A stretch of DNA of 64,000 nt from Sphingobium baderi (GCF_001456115.1 NZ_CP013264.1:124001-188000), one strand, 5' to 3'; numbered from the stretch's first letter, positions 37,161-49,522 are shown. The notes: a model not told the origin generated them from the letters alone. Numbers and translations: made by a program.

Positions 37161-38617
37161 CAGCGCGGTGACGAAGTCGGTTTTCAGCCGGGTCTGTCAG
37201 CGCCTTCAGGGGTAAAAACGATGAGGAGCATGGCCCTTTCTCCGTCGAACTCGGCGACGAGGGCGATGACGAGCGCAACATCGGTCTGAACTACGAACAA
37301 GAATGCCTTGGATGCGCCCCTGGCGCCCCTCGGAGTGCCGCAACCGAACAGGGCGCGCATGAGAATGCCAAGATTGAACCCGGCGACGTGGATCAAATAA
37401 CGCTTGTGAACATTCTCGCGCCCGCGCAGCCACGCGCGGCGCATGCCGCCGCGATCCAGGACGTGGGCAAAGCTACGCTCGACCATCTCACCACGCTTGC
37501 GCATCGCCTTGCGTCCGACGGCGGATTTCAGGCGAGACCGATTGGCGTAGACGGCCTTCTGGGCAGCCTCGTCGCCGTGCCAGCGCAGATATCCATTCGG
37601 CGGTGCCGGCTCGGCGATGCGCGTCTTCCAGATGTCGCCGTCGAGACCCTTGAGGAGCTCGCGCGAATGATAGCCTTTATCGGTCACAAGATCGCAGGGA
37701 TCCCCGGACGTCGGCGCCAGGCCAATGTCGGCGAGGTTGCGTGCTGCCGTCTCCAGCGTGGCGTCGAGCGTTGTCGTGTCGCCCTTGTCGGCCGGGTGGA
37801 TCGGCGCTGCCACGATAACACCCGTGTCGAGATCGACCGCGTGTTCGGGCTTGTAGGCCAGACGCGTCGAGCCGTTCTTCATCCGCGCGACCTTCGCGTC
37901 GGGATCGGTCTTGCTCGCCCAGTCCGCATTCGACAGCTTCTTGCCCTTGCGTTTGCGATCGAGCCGGACAAGGTCGTCGATCGTCGGCGTGTCGATGCCG
38001 CTCTCTTGCGCCATGCGCACCAGCATCTCGCGGTAGGTCTCGCCATTGTCACGCCGCACGATGGTACGCAGCGCGGCGTTCGCCTCCATGGTCGAGCCAT
38101 CGACGCCGATCCGCTCGCCTTTCACCAGATCGTGCCCGGCGACGAGGGCCAGTACCCAGCCGAAGATCTGGTCATGTACCTCGTGCGGCAGGCGGCTCCG
38201 CGTCTTCGACAACCAGCTATGATCAGGGACCTTGTCGCGGCTCGACAGTCGCAGGAACTCCCGCAGCGACAGCGAATCCGAACAGCGCCAGACAATCCCG
38301 CGTTCGCTGTCGATGCCCTCGAAATAGCCGATCAGCAGCATGCGGAAATAGCGGCCCGGCGGCAGCGACGGGGCTCCCATCCGCGGCGCATAATAGGGCT
38401 TGCACGTCTTCTCGACAAAGCCATCGAAGCCCGCCTCGGCCAGCAGCTTCTGGAGCTTGTCGTAGAAAACATGCCCCGGTGAACGCGGTATCTCCGCCCA
38501 CGTCACGATCAAATCGGACTGGACCTCGCTATCACGCCCCATCGCCATCGCCGCTAACCCGCCAGACAATCCCACTGCCGCACTGAATCAGCCACCGCCG
38601 ACTTCGTCAACGGCCTG
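37161..38617 (-). mobile_element. IS1182-family element
   Basis: The 1457-bp element has about 20-bp terminal inverted repeats with three mismatches (CAGCGCGGTGACGAAGTCGG at 37161, the complement ending at 38617). It is flanked by the 4-bp duplication CTAA (37157-37160 and 38618-38621), as expected for this family. The intact duplication shows a simple insertion. It splits a channel gene at codon 4. Confidence 0.9.
37184..38542 (-). CDS. IS1182-family transposase
   Basis: A 452-residue DDE transposase with an N-terminal DUF772-type domain (GRYFRMLLIGYFEGIDSERG, HSWLSKTRSRL). The catalytic region has GVDGSTMEANAA, the second Asp in DLVTDKGYHS, and a C-terminal Glu in RGEMVERSFAHVLDRGG. The start at 38542 is favoured; 38575 is possible. 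It appears complete. Confidence 0.88.
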   Translation of the reverse strand: MGRDSEVQSDLIVTWAEIPRSPGHVFYDKLQKLLAEAGFDGFVEKTCKPYYAPRMGAPSLPPGRYFRMLLIGYFEGIDSERGIVWRCSDSLSLREFLRLSSRDKVPDHSWLSKTRSRLPHEVHDQIFGWVLALVAGHDLVKGERIGVDGSTMEANAALRTIVRRDNGETYREMLVRMAQESGIDTPTIDDLVRLDRKRKGKKLSNADWASKTDPDAKVARMKNGSTRLAYKPEHAVDLDTGVIVAAPIHPADKGDTTTLDATLETAARNLADIGLAPTSGDPCDLVTDKGYHSRELLKGLDGDIWKTRIAEPAPPNGYLRWHGDEAAQKAVYANRSRLKSAVGRKAMRKRGEMVERSFAHVLDRGGMRRAWLRGRENVHKRYLIHVAGFNLGILMRALFGCGTPRGARGASKAFLFVVQTDVALVIALVAEFDGERAMLLIVFTPEGADRPG

Positions 38618-39498
38618 CTAAACTGATTGGCGGCGCGGCGGCCGCTTTGTGCGTCTGGACGCCGGCCCTAGCGACTGAAACCGCGGGCGGGGCCTATCCG
38701 AACGGGGCGGAGGCGCTCGCGATTGCGGTGGTGCCGCCGCCCGGACTCTACTTCCTGAACTACACGACTTCCTATAACGCCGACCGCCTTAACGACCAGA
38801 ACGGCAACAGCGCCGTTCCGAAGTTCGCGCTCGACGCCTATTCCGAGGTGGGGCGCTTCATCAATGTGACGCCCTATAAGTTCCTGGGCGCTAACTGGGC
38901 GCAACAAGCCTTTGTTTCCGTGACCAGCCTCACCGTCCACGCCGCAGGTCAACATCAAAGTAAGTTCGGGTTCGGCGATCTTATCGTCGATCCCTTCATC
39001 CTTGCTTGGGGCAAGAACGACACGCATTTCGTGGTCGGCATGGATACGTTTGTGCCCACAGGGGGGTACAACAAGAATGACCTCGCCAACATCAGCCGCC
39101 ATTACTGGACTTTTTAGCCAGTCGTCGCCTACACCCATGTCGATCCGAAGGGCGGGTGGGATATCAGCATAAAGCTGATGTACGACTTCAATACAAAGAA
39201 CACCGCTACGGATTACAGCTCCGGTCAAGAGTTCCACACCGATTTTGGGTTGGCCTACAATTTCAATCCGGTCACGGTTGGTGTTAACGGCTATTACTAT
39301 CGACAAACTACGGCTGATGAGCAGTTCGGCCGGAGGGTGGGTCCTGATGGCTATGAGGGTGAGGCGTTCGCTCTCGGTCCCGTCGTCCGATATCAACTCG
39401 GTCCGGTTCCGATCGCGCTTCAGTATCAGCACGAGTTACTCGCGCACAATAGACCAGAAGGCGATAAAGTGTGGCTCAAATTCGCTTTGCGGCTTTAG
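38618..39498 (+). pseudogene. Outer-membrane channel of the MetA-pathway/phenol family, split by IS and with a nonsense codon
   Basis: The original gene begins at ATG 37150-37152; its first 11 bases are left of the IS1182 element and the rest is here. Joined, the product opens MYTKLIGGAAAAL and continues to a signal cleavage site near PALA-TET. The body is a beta-rich protein of the Phenol_MetA_deg/SphB-like type, thought to import hydrophobic aromatics (GMDTFVPTGGYNK, ALQYQHELLAHN, WLKFALRL end). A TAG at 39115-39117 interrupts it in frame; the frame continues to 39498. Either lesion alone should inactivate the gene. Confidence 0.8.
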
Positions 39499-40102
39499 TT
39501 GTAACGGTCGGCGGACACCTACGAGCGCCAGGAGGTCGGTCGCGAGCGTCGTTATGACACCTCAATGAGCTTTGAGCTCCGGACCAATCGCCAGGAAGGC
39601 GCTCGGACGAACACGTCGTTCGTGGGAAGCCGATGGTCGGCTGCGGCCCTGTTATGGCAGACAAAGATGCCGTTTACGCCTGGAGTGGCCTGCGTCGTCA
39701 CGCTCTCAACCCACCACAACTCGGCGACGATCTCCTCAGGGTTGGGACACCTGGTTCACATTTAAGCCTGCTCTGGGCTGAAGCCTGAAATGTGGCAGGA
39801 TCAATTCGTTGGGGGAGATAGGTAAGACATGGTTTGCCTCACTAGGACCGTTTGGAGAATTCAGACCGCCCCACGTGAAGCACTTGGGCGGTTGACCATT
39901 GCGCCACAGATCAGCAATCGCTGGATCTAACTCGGAGACAACTTTGAGCTCCGCTGAGATTACAACGTAGGAGAAGCCAAAGTCCAGATAGTGATTAAGA
40001 ATCTCCAGCGGGTTAGCAAAAGTAAATGGGCAGCGTCGCGGGTGGTCGTTTTTTGTGTCTAGCGGGTTCGAGTAAAATCTAGAAAAGTTCGGAGGCAAGG
40101 CT
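39499..40102. other. Region between channel gene and flavin reductase
   Basis: About 600 bp. A 66-codon frame (39565-39765, plus) and a longer minus frame (39736-40188) have no recognisable content. An 18-bp sequence at 39723-39740 recurs at 42168-42185. GGAGG at 40091-40095 serves the next gene. The GC content falls towards 40050. Confidence 0.35.
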
Positions 40103-40621
40103 GTGCAAAGGCCTGATGAGAATTCTAATGCGGCCGCCAACTTTCGTACCTGCATGCGCAGGTTGGCTGGCGGAGTGGCCTTGGTCACTGCCCGAGATGA
40201 CTGGCGGCGCTACGGAATGCCCATGACAGCCGTAATGTCGCTTTGTATGGAGCCGCCCTCGCTCGTAATGGCAGTCAACCGCTCCGCCTCAATTTTTCAA
40301 CCGCTGCACGCCGGCCGCGCTTTTTGTGTGAACCTTTTGAAGCACCACAGCGCGGAGATGTGTCAGACGTTCTCGAGCCTTCCCTCGGAGGAACGATTCA
40401 GCGTCGGCCAATGGGGCGAGGGGCCCCACAGGACCCCCTACCTTTTGGATGCGCAGGCTGCGATCTTTTGCGACAGCGGACCTATTCATGATTTCGGAAC
40501 ACACAGCTTGATCATCGGGCTAGTCTCGGACGCTTGGGTTGATGAACACATCTCACCACTTATTCATCTAGATGGCCGCTACATGGCGACCGAAGAACGC
40601 TCTGACCGCACTGAGCGTTAG
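40103..40621 (+). CDS. Flavin reductase component of a two-component monooxygenase
   Basis: A 172-residue flavin reductase domain protein (HpaC/HsaB type): CMRRLAGGVALVTARDD, YGMPMTAVMSLCMEPPSLV, FCVNLLKHHS, then a C-terminal HLDGRYM. It should reduce FMN or FAD with NAD(P)H for the oxygenase at 34410 (inference from type and proximity). The GTG start at 40103 has GGAGG 7 nt upstream. It is now separated from the oxygenase by the broken channel gene and IS1182. Confidence 0.82.
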   Translation: MQRPDENSNAAANFRTCMRRLAGGVALVTARDDWRRYGMPMTAVMSLCMEPPSLVMAVNRSASIFQPLHAGRAFCVNLLKHHSAEMCQTFSSLPSEERFSVGQWGEGPHRTPYLLDAQAAIFCDSGPIHDFGTHSLIIGLVSDAWVDEHISPLIHLDGRYMATEERSDRTER

Positions 40622-40907
40622 TACATCAAGCGGGAGCTGTCATCTTTGGACGGCCCCTGCTCTGCAAGAGTGAAGTTGGGCTGAGGTGACGATCTGTCGG
40701 GGTGCGGTCATCTTTCCGGCCTGTTGGCGCGGTGCATTGACCGCTGGCCCTGATGGAATCCGCTAGTCAGGTCCCTCTCAGACTATCGAGCTCGGGGCTC
40801 CGACAGCTCCTCGGGTTTTCCTGGTCTGCGGCCGCGTTCAGATCCTCATCAACCCTCGTGCACCCTTACAGTCTGGAGCTGCGGCCGTGTGGCCGCGGCG
40901 ATCTTGT

Positions 40908-41845
40908 TCAGATGGCGACCGTCGTGCGGTAGACCTCGCCCCGCGCCAGCACCGCCCAGGCGATGCGGGCGGTCTTGTTGGCCTGCGCCACGGTGACCAG
41001 GCGGGCCGGCCGGCGTTCAAGCAAGCTTTGGATCCACGCCGCCGATGGCGAGGTGCTGGTGCGCGCCCGTCGGATGACGGAGGTGGCGCCGACGACCAGC
41101 AGCTTGCGCAGGTAGCCATCTCCCATCTTGGAGATGCGCCCGAGCCGCTCTTTTCCACCGGAGGAGTTCTGGCGGGGGACCAGACCCAGGAAGGCTGAGA
41201 ACTCCCGGCCGGAGCGGAAAGCGCTGGGATCAGTGATGGTGGCGGCCAGGGCTGTCGCAGTGATGATGCCGACGCCGGGGATGGTGGCCAGACGCTGGCT
41301 GGCCTGATCCTGGCGATGCCAGACGAGCAGCCGTCGCTCGAGATGGTTGATCTGAACCGCCAGCGCATCAAGCTGGTCGGCGAGCATCAGAAGGGCTGAG
41401 CGGGCTATTTCGGGGAGTCGCGACGCCTCGGCTCGACGGACCTGCTCGACCAGATCCGCGGCGCAGCGCACGCCCTGGGGCGCGATCAACCCGAACTCGG
41501 CGCAGTGCCCGCGGATGGCGTTGACCAGCATGGTGCGCTGTCGCACCAGCAGCTCTCGCGTCCGGTGCAGCACCAGCACGCTCTGCCGCTCAGCGCTCTT
41601 CACCGGCACAAACCGCATCGTCGGCCGGGTCACCGCCTCGCAGATGGCCTCAGCGTCTGCAGCGTCATTCTTCTGGCGACGGACATAGGCCTTCACATAC
41701 GCCGGCGGCATCAGCCGCACATCGTGGCCGAGCGCGCCGATCTCCCGCGCCCAGAAGTGGGCCGTGGCGCAGGCCCGCCGGCGTCAACCGCATGGATCTG
41801 AAAGACGTTCTTGGCGAGATCCAGCCCGATCGTGGTAACTTGCAT
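40908..41845 (-). pseudogene. IS110-family transposase with internal deletion
   Basis: The DEDD N-terminus (MQVTTIGLDLAKNVFQIHAVDA) begins at 41845 but leaves frame after about 23 codons. The rest resumes in another frame with ACATAHFWAREIGALGHDV and runs through the C-terminal HhH-type region (LATIPGVGIITATALAA, SGREFSAFLGLVPRQNSSGG) to 40908. About 30 codons between these parts are missing, so this is a deletion with frameshift. Element ends were not resolved. Confidence 0.8.
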
Positions 41846-42185
41846 GTGGACGGTTCCTGTCTTTGTGGCCGCTTCAACAACGACCATCCTATGGCGCATC
41901 GACGCCGGAAACAGGGGCCGTCCACCCCATCAGACTTCGCGCAACGGTATGACCCGCGCGGGCCTTGTGATCTGTGGATCCCCCCTACGCTCCAAGGGCT
42001 AATTGGAGGTTTATTCTGCTCTCGAAGGACGGCGTGTCGATCCCGATGGGCTAAGTTTGCCGATGATGTCTGCATCCGGGCCCGATAGTCAGGCCGCCGG
42101 CGTTTGGGCATAGCCGCCCCCGCAATCGACTTCGCCTGAGTCGAGAGCACCTCAACCGTCGAACCGTGGCGACGATCTCCTCAGG

Positions 42186-42625
42186 CTCGGCTCGCTTTCC
42201 GATCTGATCCTGCCCGGGGCCGCAGCCCTCAATGTGGGTGGATCACTTAGCGTAGTCCCGGTAGGCGCCGGGGACCACCCGGCTATGCGGTTCAGCAGCT
42301 GTGGCGGAGGATCATAGCTCGGTTCTGAAAATCGGCGATTCTAAGCTACTCTGGGCGTGTTGGTCGATTTGCCTCATGGCTGAAGCTATTGAGGCGGCAC
42401 AGAGGAAGCAGACGCAAATACATGTCGGCTCGCGGCGTCTTGCTCAGTGCCGTCAACGACCCGGAAAATGCGACCCGAGGCGTTTTGGACTTTTTCAACC
42501 CTATCAAGCCGAAGCGGGCCGCCGGCTTCCGCAGGAAAACGGGCAGTGCCAGCTGCGCTCGCGCGACGGACGGTTCCGAGTTATGCTAGCGCTCAGGCCA
42601 GCACGTAAGACGCTTAGGGAAATAC
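42186..42625. other. Region upstream of the dodecin gene
   Basis: About 440 bp with no gene I can support; short plus-strand frames (such as 42389-42589) lack recognisable content. It should contain the dodecin promoter. Confidence 0.3.
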
Positions 42626-42832
42626 ATGAGCAGCGAAATCTTCAAGGTCATCGAGGTAGTTGGGACCTCACCAAAAGGCGTAGATGCCGCCATTCAGGCT
42701 GCTATCTCCAAAGCTAACGAAGCGATCCGAAACATGCGCTGGTTTGAGGTAGTAGAGACGCGTGGGCATATCGAGAACGGTGCCGTTGGTCATTTCCAGG
42801 TCACCCTAAAAATTGGGTTCACGCTCGATTGA
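42626..42832 (+). CDS. Dodecin-family flavin-binding protein
   Basis: A 68-residue dodecin: FKVIEVVGTSPKGVDAAIQ, the flavin-stacking Trp in NMRWFEVVE, and the terminal strand VTLKIGF. Dodecins assemble as hollow dodecamers that store or buffer flavin. This fits a neighbourhood of flavin monooxygenases, but the gene is surrounded by IS debris and the link is inference. AGGGAAATACATG gives a reasonable start. Confidence 0.85.
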   Translation: MSSEIFKVIEVVGTSPKGVDAAIQAAISKANEAIRNMRWFEVVETRGHIENGAVGHFQVTLKIGFTLD

Positions 42833-42914
42833 GCAAGGAATCCTCATGGTCGGCCGGGCGGATGCCCCGGCGATCGCCTTCCCATCGCGCTCGTAGTGTT
42901 TCTGAGCATTGACG

Positions 42915-43032
42915 TAGGATGCAATACTCAGGGCACATCAGGCGCACTGTGTGGCCCTGAGCTTCCAGAGCTCGCCCGAAATGATGGCACCGCACCAGGC
43001 CTCCCTTGCCACCGCGCACCACGGCCGGCCCG
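42915..43032 (-). pseudogene. IS110-family transposase remnant
   Basis: On the minus strand, about 35 codons read VVRGGKGGLVRCHHFGRALE and then AQGHTVRLMCPEY. This matches the conserved IS110 segment that normally reads HHWGRALxxxGHxVRLMxPxYVRPYV. Flanking sequence is unrelated, so only a scrap remains. Confidence 0.5.
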
Positions 43033-43302
43033 AGGCAAGCATGCAATCGTGCAAGGCTTAATGCCGATTATAGAAGAACCTACATTGAGCGGCGAGGTAG
43101 GCGAGCTTCAAGCCCCTGAACCCTTCCGCACGGCAGGGCGGGGTCGTGTCCCGGGTGGTGGTGTAGCTCGACGGTAGCGGAGCCGCTCGCGACGCGCGCC
43201 TTTCAGGGGGCGCCGTAGCGAGCGAGCGGCGCAGCGGTGGTCATCCGCGATTCTTCGGTAGGGTCGGGTTGCTGAACACAACTCTGACCAAAGGAACCGA
43301 AG

Positions 43303-43533
43303 ATGACCGATGACATGATGGCCTTTCGCGGGCTGATGGAGAAGAGCGCCGACGCCGATCTGCTGCGCGACATGATCGGCTTCGCCGCGCAGCGGCTGAT
43401 GGAGCTTGAGGTGGGCGGCCTGACCGGCGCAGCCCATGGCGAGAAGAGCGCCGAACGGCTGGTGCAGCGCAACGGCTACCGCGACCGGGACTGGGAGACC
43501 CGCGCCGGGACGGTGGAGCTGCGGATTCCGAAG
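43303..43533 (+). pseudogene. IS256-family transposase, N-terminal fragment
   Basis: 77 codons of a mutator-type transposase remain ([15 protein letters not shown] ... [26 protein letters not shown]). The TGA that ends the frame is the first triplet of the IS3-family element at 43534. The upstream 43140-43302 may hold the left end of this element. Confidence 0.8.
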
Positions 43534-43718
43534 TGAGCAGTGTCGCGCGACGATCAGGGTGAGAAGGCGCGACGATCAAGATGAGAATCCGGTGTGTCGG
43601 GATCGGCGGAGGGCGTAGCCCGTAGTCGATCCCGACACACCGGAGGCACTCTCTGCCGGGTGCCTGTGATGGTCGTGGTGGCCGTTATGTGTCGGGTTTT
43701 CCTGAGAGGAGGACCTGA

Positions 43719-46093
<2,375 letters not shown>

Positions 46094-46145
46094 TCGACGC
46101 GCCGCGACAATCACATTCTCATCCTGATTGACGCGCAATCCCGCA

Positions 46146-47903
46146 TTGCCTCACCGTTTTTGCTCCTGAGTGACGGGCTGTTGCCTCATCTAGACTGCTC
46201 CCGGCAACGGTTGGGAGGGAACGATGAGGAAGGTGAGCATGGCAACGCGGAAAGAATTGATCGAGGCGGTCGGCGCTCGATACCGGGCATGCGATCGGTC
46301 AAGTAAAGGCAAGGTGCTCGACGAGTTCGTTGCGGTCACGGGTTTCCATCGCAAACATGCGATGCGGGTTCTCCGGCAGGAGGCATCGGACCGAACTCCT
46401 GGGCGTGTCGGGCGCAGGGTCTACGATGAGGCTGTGCGCACTGCACTAGTGGTGTTGTGGGAGGCGAGCGACCGTTTATGCGGCAAGCGGCTTAAGCCGC
46501 TCATTCCGATCCTTGTCGAAGCGATGGAAGGTCATGGTCACCTCGATCTGGCGCCGCAGGTCAAGGCCAGTCTGTTCCGGATGAGCGCGGCGACGATCGA
46601 CCGCTCACTGCGCGCCATACGCGAGGCAGGCCAGACGAAAAAGCGGCGGCGTGGCGTATCTGGAACCGAGCTCCGGCGCAGCGTACCGATCCGTACATTC
46701 GACGACTGGGGTGATCCGGCGCCGGGGCACATGGAGGTCGATCTGGTTTCGCACAGCGGACCGGCAGCAAAAGGTAGCTGGGCCTGGACGTTCACTTTAA
46801 CCGACATCGCAACGGGCTGGACTGAATGCGCACCGTTGCTGGTGCGCGAGCAGACGCTGCTGGTGGCTGTGCTTACCGAACTGCGCAGGCTGATGCCTTT
46901 CCCCTTGCTGGGATTCGACTCTGACAACGACAGCGTATTTATTAACGAGACGGTGCGCGATTATTGCGTGGCTCATGGGATCGCGTTCACCCGCTGCCGT
47001 CCTTATCGCAAGAATGATCAGGCCTGGGTTGAGCAGAAAAACGGTTCCGTCGTTCGGCGCCTGACGGGCTATCGCCGGTTCGAGGGCCTGGCAGCCACCG
47101 GCGCGTTAGCGGAATTGTACACGGCTGCCCGCCTGTTCGTGAACTTTTTCCAGCCATCGTTCAAGCTTGCCGAGAAGCAACGCGATGGCGCCAAGGTCTA
47201 CAAGCGATACCATGCTCCCGCGACACCGTTCCAGCGGTTGCTGGCCGACCCACGGACCTCCGAGGAGACGCGCCGAAACCTCCGCGAGGCGTTCGCCGAT
47301 CTCGATCCGGTCCGGCTGTTGCGGGACATCCGAACGGCGCAAGAAAAGTTGGTGGGACTGGCCGACGGGGCAGTCGTAATGAATCCGTCGGAACCCTCGC
47401 CGCCAACGCTGGATGCGTTCATGACGAGCCTGCGGACCTTGTGGCACGAAGGCGAGGCAAGGCCGACAGCAACCGCAAAGGCCCCGCAGAAGCGTTGGCG
47501 CCGCCGTCCTGATCCGCTTGCGACGGTGACTGAACAGTTGAAGGCGTGGTTCGAGGAGGAGCCATGGCGCACCGGTCGGGAGTTGCTCGAGAAGCTACAG
47601 GCTGAGCAGCCTGGCGATTATCCGGATGGTCTGCTGCGGACCGTGCAGCGCCGGTTGAAGGTGTGGCGATCAGAACAGGCGCGTGCCTTGGTATTCAACC
47701 CGTCAGCTGCCCCCGCTGGCAGGCGCTTGGGGGCAGAGACCGTCTCTTCGTTGCCGCGCGACTGGGTACCGCTCCGCGTCGCCTCCGGCTCCGCTGCGCG
47801 GCCCCCAGTCGCGCAAGGAATAGTCCGTGAGGGTGATCTCCTGTAGGGAGCATTTACGTGAGGCAATGGCTATGCCGCTCGGGAACATCGCTTAATGAGG
47901 CAA
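46146..47903 (+). mobile_element. DDE insertion element with doubled terminal repeats, family unassigned
   Basis: Each end carries two copies of TTGCCTCA in the same inward orientation: at 46146 and 46181 on the left, and complements at 47859-47866 and 47896-47903 on the right, spaced 35-37 bp. The 1.76-kb unit encloses one transposase gene. No clear target duplication. It is inserted in the right end of the IS21 element. Confidence 0.6.
46224..47846 (+). CDS. rve-domain DDE transposase of the nested element
   Basis: A 540-residue protein with an N-terminal helix-turn-helix region (KGKVLDEFVAVTGFHRKHAM) and a retroviral-integrase-like catalytic core: GHMEVDLVSHSG, LLGFDSDNDSVFIN and KNDQAWVEQKNG supply the probable D, D and E. 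Similar proteins are often named only integrase catalytic domain protein, so the family (ISNCY-like) is not settled. The last 50 residues are low in complexity. Confidence 0.8.
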   Translation: MRKVSMATRKELIEAVGARYRACDRSSKGKVLDEFVAVTGFHRKHAMRVLRQEASDRTPGRVGRRVYDEAVRTALVVLWEASDRLCGKRLKPLIPILVEAMEGHGHLDLAPQVKASLFRMSAATIDRSLRAIREAGQTKKRRRGVSGTELRRSVPIRTFDDWGDPAPGHMEVDLVSHSGPAAKGSWAWTFTLTDIATGWTECAPLLVREQTLLVAVLTELRRLMPFPLLGFDSDNDSVFINETVRDYCVAHGIAFTRCRPYRKNDQAWVEQKNGSVVRRLTGYRRFEGLAATGALAELYTAARLFVNFFQPSFKLAEKQRDGAKVYKRYHAPATPFQRLLADPRTSEETRRNLREAFADLDPVRLLRDIRTAQEKLVGLADGAVVMNPSEPSPPTLDAFMTSLRTLWHEGEARPTATAKAPQKRWRRRPDPLATVTEQLKAWFEEEPWRTGRELLEKLQAEQPGDYPDGLLRTVQRRLKVWRSEQARALVFNPSAAPAGRRLGAETVSSLPRDWVPLRVASGSAARPPVAQGIVREGDLL

Positions 47904-47967
47904 CACGAATCCTCATCCAGTTTGTCGCGCTACAGAGCAGCCCCCACCGGGTGGTCCGGGTAAATAG

Positions 47968-48873
47968 TTAGTGCATTGTCGTCTCCGCCGCCATTGTCGG
48001 GCGGAGGTGGAGCGAAGCGGAACCGGAGACCGACAATGGTGGTGTCGCCGCTTCTGGTGCCGGTGGGCGGTAGCCCAAGCTGCTGTGCGGCCGGACGGTG
48101 TTGTAATGACGCCGCCACGCCTCGATCAGCACTCTGGCCTCGGCGAGGCTGTAGAAGATCTCTCCGTTAAGCAGCTCGTCACGCAGCGAGCCATTGAAGC
48201 TCTCGTTGTAGCCGTTCTCCCATGGCGAGCCTGGCGTGATGTAGAGCGTGTTCACGCCGATCTGCCCAAGCCATTTCTGGACTGCGGTGGCGATGAACTC
48301 GCTGCCGTTGTCCGATCTGATGTGCGCCGGCGGGCCCCGAGCAATGAACAGCTCGGCAAGTGCTGCCAGTACGTCCTCATGCTTGAGCTGGCGCGCAACG
48401 ATCAGCGCCAGGCACTCGCGGCTCGCCTCGTCGATGATGGTGAGGATGCGAAACTTACGGCCATCATGCGTCCGCCCTTCGACGAAGTCGTATGCCCAGA
48501 CATGCCCCGGATATTCGGGTCGCAGCCGGACGCACGAGCCATCGTTTAACCAAAGCCGGCCACGTTTAGGTTGCTTCTGTGGCACCTTCAGCCCCTCACG
48601 ACGCCAGATGCGTTCGACGCGCTTGTGGTTCACCGACCACCCAGCAGCATGCAACAGCGCGGTCACCCGACGATAACCGTAGCGCCCGTATTGCTTGGCC
48701 AACTCGATGATGTCCTCGGTCAGCGCCTGTTCGTCATCTGCCCCGCACGGCACCTTGCGCTGCGTCGACCGATGCTGCCCGAGCACGCGGCACACGCGTC
48801 GCTCGGATACATCCAGCGTCTCCTTCACCTGATCGATGCAGCGCCGACGCCGTGCGGGGCTCAGAAGTTTCCC
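47968..48873 (-). CDS. IS3-family transposase OrfB (made by -1 frameshift)
   Basis: Catalytic part of the OrfAB fusion. The DDE residues are in [29 protein letters not shown] and [15 protein letters not shown]. It has no good start of its own: the slippery heptamer G-GGA-AAC (48867-48873, minus strand) lies just before the OrfA stop and shifts ribosomes into this frame, so the frame change is programmed, not damage. Confidence 0.85.
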   Translation of the reverse strand, partial: GKLLSPARRRRCIDQVKETLDVSERRVCRVLGQHRSTQRKVPCGADDEQALTEDIIELAKQYGRYGYRRVTALLHAAGWSVNHKRVERIWRREGLKVPQKQPKRGRLWLNDGSCVRLRPEYPGHVWAYDFVEGRTHDGRKFRILTIIDEASRECLALIVARQLKHEDVLAALAELFIARGPPAHIRSDNGSEFIATAVQKWLGQIGVNTLYITPGSPWENGYNESFNGSLRDELLNGEIFYSLAEARVLIEAWRRHYNTVRPHSSLGYRPPAPEAATPPLSVSGSASLHLRPTMAAETTMH

Positions 48874-49139
48874 CGTGCCGCCTCCTGCAGGATCAGCTTG
48901 TCCAGTGTGAGGTCGGAGATCGCACGGCGCAGCCGCAGGTTCTCCTTCTCCAGGTCCTTCATCCGCCGAGCCTGATCCGTCTTCAGGCCGCCATACTCTT
49001 TGCGCCAGCGGTAGTAAGTCTGCTCGCTGACCGCGATCCGCCGGCATGCCTCCGCGGTCGTCCCGCCCTGGCCCAGCACGATTTCAACCTCACGCAGCTT
49101 CCCGATGATCTCCTCGGGCTTGTGCTTCTTGGCAGGCAT
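48861..49139 (-). CDS. IS3-family OrfA
   Basis: A 92-residue DNA-binding protein: helix-turn-helix ([20 protein letters not shown]) followed by a leucine-zipper-like helix ([18 protein letters not shown]). The -1 frameshift site at its end leads into OrfB. It starts 63 bp inside the element end at 49202. Confidence 0.87.
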   Translation of the reverse strand: MPAKKHKPEEIIGKLREVEIVLGQGGTTAEACRRIAVSEQTYYRWRKEYGGLKTDQARRMKDLEKENLRLRRAISDLTLDKLILQEAARGNF

Positions 49140-49202
49140 TCGTCGTCCCTTCCTTGATCCAGACTGTCATAGTCGATGGACCACTCAGAAGGGGGCAGCT
49201 CA

Positions 49203-49364
49203 AATAGAGGGGAGGTGCTCGTAAACGCATCCAGATACGTCCATCATGAGCAGCTCGCGCTCGGCAAGGTTGCGCTTGACAATCCGATCCAAGCGACAGA
49301 TACTGTCGGACAGTTAGTAGGATGTGCAGATCAAGGGGCGCTCAGGCGTTTTCAGATGGCCTGA
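49203..49364 (+). pseudogene. Possible AraC-family regulator, C-terminal scrap
   Basis: The frame entering from the IS3 end reads SRYVHHEQLALGKVALDNP and then TVGQLVGCADQGALRRF before a stop at 49362-49364. This resembles the second helix-turn-helix of AraC/XylS proteins, but it is short and the match is by eye only. The following 49365-49522 is AT-rich (for example 49411-49430) and probably carries the promoter of the next operon. Confidence 0.3.
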
Positions 49365-49522
49365 TCGCATATCGGGTTGCCAAACGTCTGCGGTCCGATG
49401 GTCGAGGCATTTATTTTGATAATATAAGTAGAAGTTCGCCGTATTGTGGGCGGACCGATCGGGTGATCAATCTCAGATAGTTAGTGAGACAATCGTCCGA
49501 TAGATAATCGAAGGGAGGCGAG

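Noticed and set aside
48861-48873. Apparent frameshift mutation between OrfA and OrfB of the IS3 element
   Set aside because: The junction carries the slippery heptamer G-GGA-AAC, so it is programmed -1 frameshifting, not damage.
47968-49047. Separate start for OrfB at 49047
   Set aside because: The first 60 codons of that frame overlap OrfA out of frame and do not resemble an IS3 protein.
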